Source: Pyrenophora tritici-repentis
Lineage: Eukaryota; Ascomycota; Dothideomycetes; Pleosporales; Pleosporaceae
Direction of reading: 5' to 3'
Length of the DNA: 64,000 nt
NCBI RefSeq assembly: GCF_003171515.1
Contig: NC_089395.1
Coordinates: forward strand, 1,612,001-1,676,000
The notes beneath the pieces are model-generated. The model searched no databases, had not been told where the DNA came from, and worked only from the letters and a program-made list of their open reading frames with translations. Below, one piece after another: positions 60,859 to 64,000 of this stretch. Both the position numbers and the translations under genes were made by a program. Position 1 is the first letter of the stretch, and each line of letters begins with the position of its first letter.

Positions 60859-62806
60859 TGTAGAATACAGAGAAGCTACGCAGATTGTCTGATTGAAGGC
60901 GTAACTTATATAGGCTAAAAATTTGAACAGCATCAGCCGAAAGATTCGGGATGCAGACCGCGCGCGGATATCCGGATGCTTACTAAGTTACTCTTGCTTG
61001 CAACTGCCCGGGGTGACACTAAGTCTACTCTCAGTCTGTTCTCGCTAGAAAACTTTGAATCTACTTGAGTAAGTTAAGTAACTTAGTTGTTGTATGTGGC
61101 ATAAAATCTGTGCACTAAATCACAACTAAGTTCAGCTTCGATTGATAGCCCATTCTAGCAAGTCAAGGTATAGACTACTTTGTTCTCTGTGACAATCTCT
61201 TGCCGTGATTCAGTGTTCAACTGGCTATATGATATGCAAGGACTACGAAAAATAACTAGAACACTAGATTCAGTCAGGTTATCAAGCCAGATCAAGTCAG
61301 TGAAGGCGCTGCCTCTCAAAATTCTCTGTCGGTTTGATGAACGCTTCGACGGAAGGAGGTTCTTTGACTTGCAAGGCTGAGCGGACTGGCAGCACCGCAC
61401 GATGTTTCTGGAGGGATTCAGCATGAAGTTCAGAGCTGTAGTTGCGCGTGCGATCAGATCTATCCTCGTTAGGACGACTAGCGTGGTGATAGTGATGAAC
61501 CTCAACAAATAGGCTGCTAGTATTACTGCTGATCCTTGACGCTGTGCGTAGTAGGTCTTTGGTTTTGGCACATGTCCGTCTCGAGCAAATCTGCACAATC
61601 CATCCCTCATCATGTTGCGCGCGTCGGGCGCGGCCGGATCGGCATTTTCCACAAAGCGAACAACAACTCCCTTCAACGACGTAGTCCATACTGACAGAGC
61701 CTTCGCGTTTTAGTTGCTTAGAACCCGTAGGATAGCTGGAACAGTCCAGATGTAGAGGCTAAATCGAAGCTGGTAAGACCTTTAGTACTTCTAGGAATGC
61801 GTTGAAAATAACTTTGTCCAGGCAGCAGAGAATGGTGTTTTCATACCTGCAGTACAGTCACTAACAAACAAGGATTCACTTTTATGGGCATCGATGCTGT
61901 TTTGGACTGCCTAGATGACCAATAATATTGTCGAGAAAATGTTGACAATTGACGCTCAGCGGCGCTTAAAAGGTGGGAGTACGCAGAACTCACTAGATAC
62001 AGGATTTGAGCTTGCCGCACTAGTCTCTACCTCTAATTTTTGCTTTCGTACCTCTGAACACTTACGCAGTATTGCGAGTTAACAATGGGGTGCTACCACA
62101 GGATTAGTAGATGCCATCAACAGAACGACTAACAGCACGTCCAACACCGCGCTCTCCTGAATTCAGGAAGACTGAGATAAGTGAGATATAGGAGAGCACG
62201 ATGCTAGATGCTTGTCATAAATTAGTTAGTCTCCAAATAGACGGGCGTGGATTGGGATAGACGTATACGTTTTCATACATTACTTCATCTTCTTGACCGA
62301 CGACCGATACTGAGAAGTAGTTTTGCATCTGCCTGCGACTCGATCATAGCCAATATTGGAATACACGTGCGACGTAAGTAAAGACGAGATTACATAAATA
62401 GTTAACAAAATTTTGGCAAAGGGCATAGCGCCCTCATTCACCATCGTAGACAGAAATGGCCAAATCAAATCCTATCCGCCCTTACATGTGCATGCACGTC
62501 TGAAAACATCTAAAGCGCCACTTGACGCGGAGCATATTCAAACTCGGATCATAAAGGAACTTCCAAAGCAGTCTTAGTTCAAAAGACTCAAATTAAGACT
62601 GCCACGTTGAATAATGTTTCGGTGTTACTACGCGGCCTTTTATGCAGCTTGTCAATAAACATTGATGTTGGCTTGCGGCGTAGACCGTCTAGTGTATTTT
62701 ATCGCGGCACAGTAAATAACGAATAGTTAGAGGTTTTATTTCTAAGTCTTTCCTTAAATTCTACAGAGGGCACACGCAGGGTAGAGTGGTCTTATCCTAT
62801 TCGAAA
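60859..62806. other. Gene-poor stretch, nothing firmly recognised
   Basis: Minus-strand frames at 61155-61676 (possible membrane segment) and 61297-61689 overlap each other and have no family. AACTTAGTTGTT and its inverse occur at about 61078 and 61127. A diverged copy of the sequence at about 55030-55180 lies at about 62010-62160. Confidence 0.45.
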
Positions 62807-63502
62807 ATGGAAAATGCACGAGTTCGCGTGAGACAAGCGTGCGACCGATGTCGCTGCAAGAAAGTGAAAGTAAGTACCGGGACAGTCAACTGATTTCATA
62901 TGCAACGTTTTGATCTTTTCGTAGTGTAATGGGGCGTACGCTTGCGACAGATGTGTTGCTGAAAACACGATATGCAGTTACATGTCCGACAGAAGGCAAC
63001 AAGGATCTACCTCCATGTGGGTAGCCTACTAGAATCAAACGTCTTCCGTATCACTCACGCTACTAGGGCGACTGTTCTTGCAGCCCAGAACGAACAATTG
63101 GGACGAGCTATACAGAATCTGTATGCATATGTCCAGAGTGGTAATAGCTTACCAGTGTTGAGCATTGGGGATGATGGCAAACCGTTGGTGCACGACATTG
63201 TCGTATTTGCCAACACTCTGCCAGACCAGGCACGCTATCTCGAAGGTAAAAGCCCTCAAGAGACCTTGCAATCAAGCAATTCTCTTGACGAAGTTTCCGC
63301 ATGGGCACAAACAGAACCCTGGCTTGGCCCATCGCCCATGGCTTCCATTCCTGAGATGATGAACTCCACATTGCAGTCCCAAGCACAATACGAAGAGGAG
63401 AATCAAGCAGACGTAGAGGATATCTGGTCAATGGTTGATGTGAATGCTTCTGAAGCGGCAACATTGTATGCCTTTTTACAAAGTCTTAGGGCTTCTAGTT
63501 GA
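62807..63502 (+). CDS. Zn(II)2Cys6 transcription factor, short form
   Basis: Exons 62807-62869, 62925-63016 and 63067-63502, with introns of 55 and 50 bp, give 196 residues. The binuclear cluster is at the N-terminus with Cys 12, 15, 22, 28, 31 and 38 (ACDRCRCKKVK joined to CNGAYACDRCVAENTIC). Intron 1 falls inside the cluster, as in many fungal members. After it come a basic linker and a helical segment (AAQNEQLGRAIQNLYAYV), a probable dimerisation coil. The acidic C-terminus (EEENQADVEDIWSMVDVN) could be an activation region. There is no fungal-specific middle homology domain, so it is much shorter than pathway activators. Targets unknown. The nearest neighbour, at 63593, is convergent. Confidence 0.8.
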
Positions 63503-63592
63503 TGTGTACATAAGTCGGGAGATGCATCATGCAAGGCCGGTTAATCTAATGCGATGTTTCTGGATTCCTACTTTTTCAAACTTTGAAAGCTC

Positions 63593-64000
63593 TTATGCAG
63601 TGTTTCGCCTTATTCTGAGTGCGCCTTCTCGCCTAGTTATAGGAATTGTGTTGTCGTATCTGGTCTCATCATATTCGTCAACGGATCGAGAGTACACTTC
63701 AATGTCCTCAAATTCCGTATGCGATGGTGAAATCGGATACGCAGTACGCTCTTCACTTGCGATCTGGATGTCGAGCCAGCTTACTTCAGGGGATTGCCAC
63801 TCTAATAAGCCTCGTTGAGTGATATCTCTTCCATTTGCAGTCCCCAACTTAGCTTCGCTACGAGAATAGAAAGAGATTTCAGCGTTTGCTCGTTCGATGG
63901 CGTCGAGAGCGTCTTGGAGTTGTCGCCGATATCCTGGTTGGTTTCCGATAGCCTGGTCAAGCCGCGAACTGATCTCGTATAGACTGAGGCCCTTGAAAAT
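63593..64000 (-). CDS. C-terminal part of an unrecognised gene cut by the window edge
   Basis: The frame is open from 64000 to a stop at 63593: 135 codons, beginning IFKGLSLYEISSRLDQAIGN. It is helical and charged at first (QLQDALDAIERANAEISFY), then acidic and polar with Tyr/Asp/Glu-rich segments, ending RREGALRIRRNTA. The upstream part lies outside the window. No domain recognised. Confidence 0.5.
   Translation of the reverse strand: MFKGLSLYEISSRLDQAIGNQPGYRRQLQDALDAIERANAEISFYSRSEAKLGTANGRDITQRGLLEWQSPEVSWLDIQIASEERTAYPISPSHTEFEDIEVYSRSVDEYDETRYDNTIPITRREGALRIRRNTA

Noticed and set aside
61155..61689. Two overlapping minus-strand frames of 130 and 173 codons
   Set aside because: They overlap in different frames, lack known motifs, and neither has supporting splice signals.
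41435..64000. A complete Starship giant mobile element
   Set aside because: DUF3723 and HET-type cargo are present, but no DUF3435 tyrosine recombinase or matching element ends were found in the window.

Overview
The window looks like nuclear DNA of a filamentous ascomycete (Pezizomycotina), most likely a pleosporalean Dothideomycete. The evidence is short introns of about 42-160 bp with GTAAGT-like donors and CAG/TAG acceptors, HET, Zn(II)2Cys6, DUF3723 and GH51 families, a chromodomain Ty3/gypsy element, a hAT element, a Fot1/pogo element, and nonsense changes (TGG to TAG, CAA to TAA) of the kind left by repeat-induced point mutation. The order-level placement is inference. Several first codons were checked by eye: where an open frame begins at TTG or GTG, the first ATG is used or the doubt is stated.

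Region 1 (1-9.1 kb) is ordinary gene space, all on the minus strand: a Spo7-like subunit of the Nem1-Spo7 lipin phosphatase, an ABHD5/Cld1-like alpha/beta hydrolase with a mitochondrial-type leader, a small one-pass membrane protein, and a five-exon ABHD12-like hydrolase. Lipid and membrane metabolism is the common theme.

Region 2 (9.1-25.3 kb) is a transposon graveyard with two fresh insertions. Solo LTRs with exact 5-bp target duplications lie at 9907-10133, 16233-16407 and 18575-18738. An apparently intact hAT transposon (12204-14934, 8-bp duplication) sits inside an already broken conserved gene. A complete 5385-bp chromovirus-type Ty3/gypsy element with identical 188-bp LTRs (18779-24163) sits inside a broken TPR-CHAT (caspase-like protease) gene. 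A small secreted-protein candidate lies at 10976-11274.

Region 3 (25.3-35.4 kb) returns to gene space: a Ser/Thr-rich membrane protein, a broken small membrane protein, a divergent pair of an MFS sugar transporter and an intracellular GH51 alpha-L-arabinofuranosidase (a likely pentose-catabolic module sharing a promoter with a 20-bp CGG/CCG palindrome), and an esterase-type hydrolase.

Region 4 (35.4-64 kb) is accessory and repeat-rich. It holds several unrecognised small genes, a 107-bp tandem repeat, a DUF3723 gene with one internal stop, and divergently from it a 944-residue protein that joins a JmjC domain to a C-terminal SET domain around a His-Asp-Glu-Thr tandem repeat. Next come a HET-domain gene flanked by a 1.4-kb, roughly 68-bp minisatellite, a decayed Fot1/pogo element with TA target site, an LPMO-like pseudogene, a RING-finger gene, a Zn(II)2Cys6 gene and a partial gene at the right edge. 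The JmjC-SET fusion and its DUF3723 neighbour are the best candidates for something not well described.
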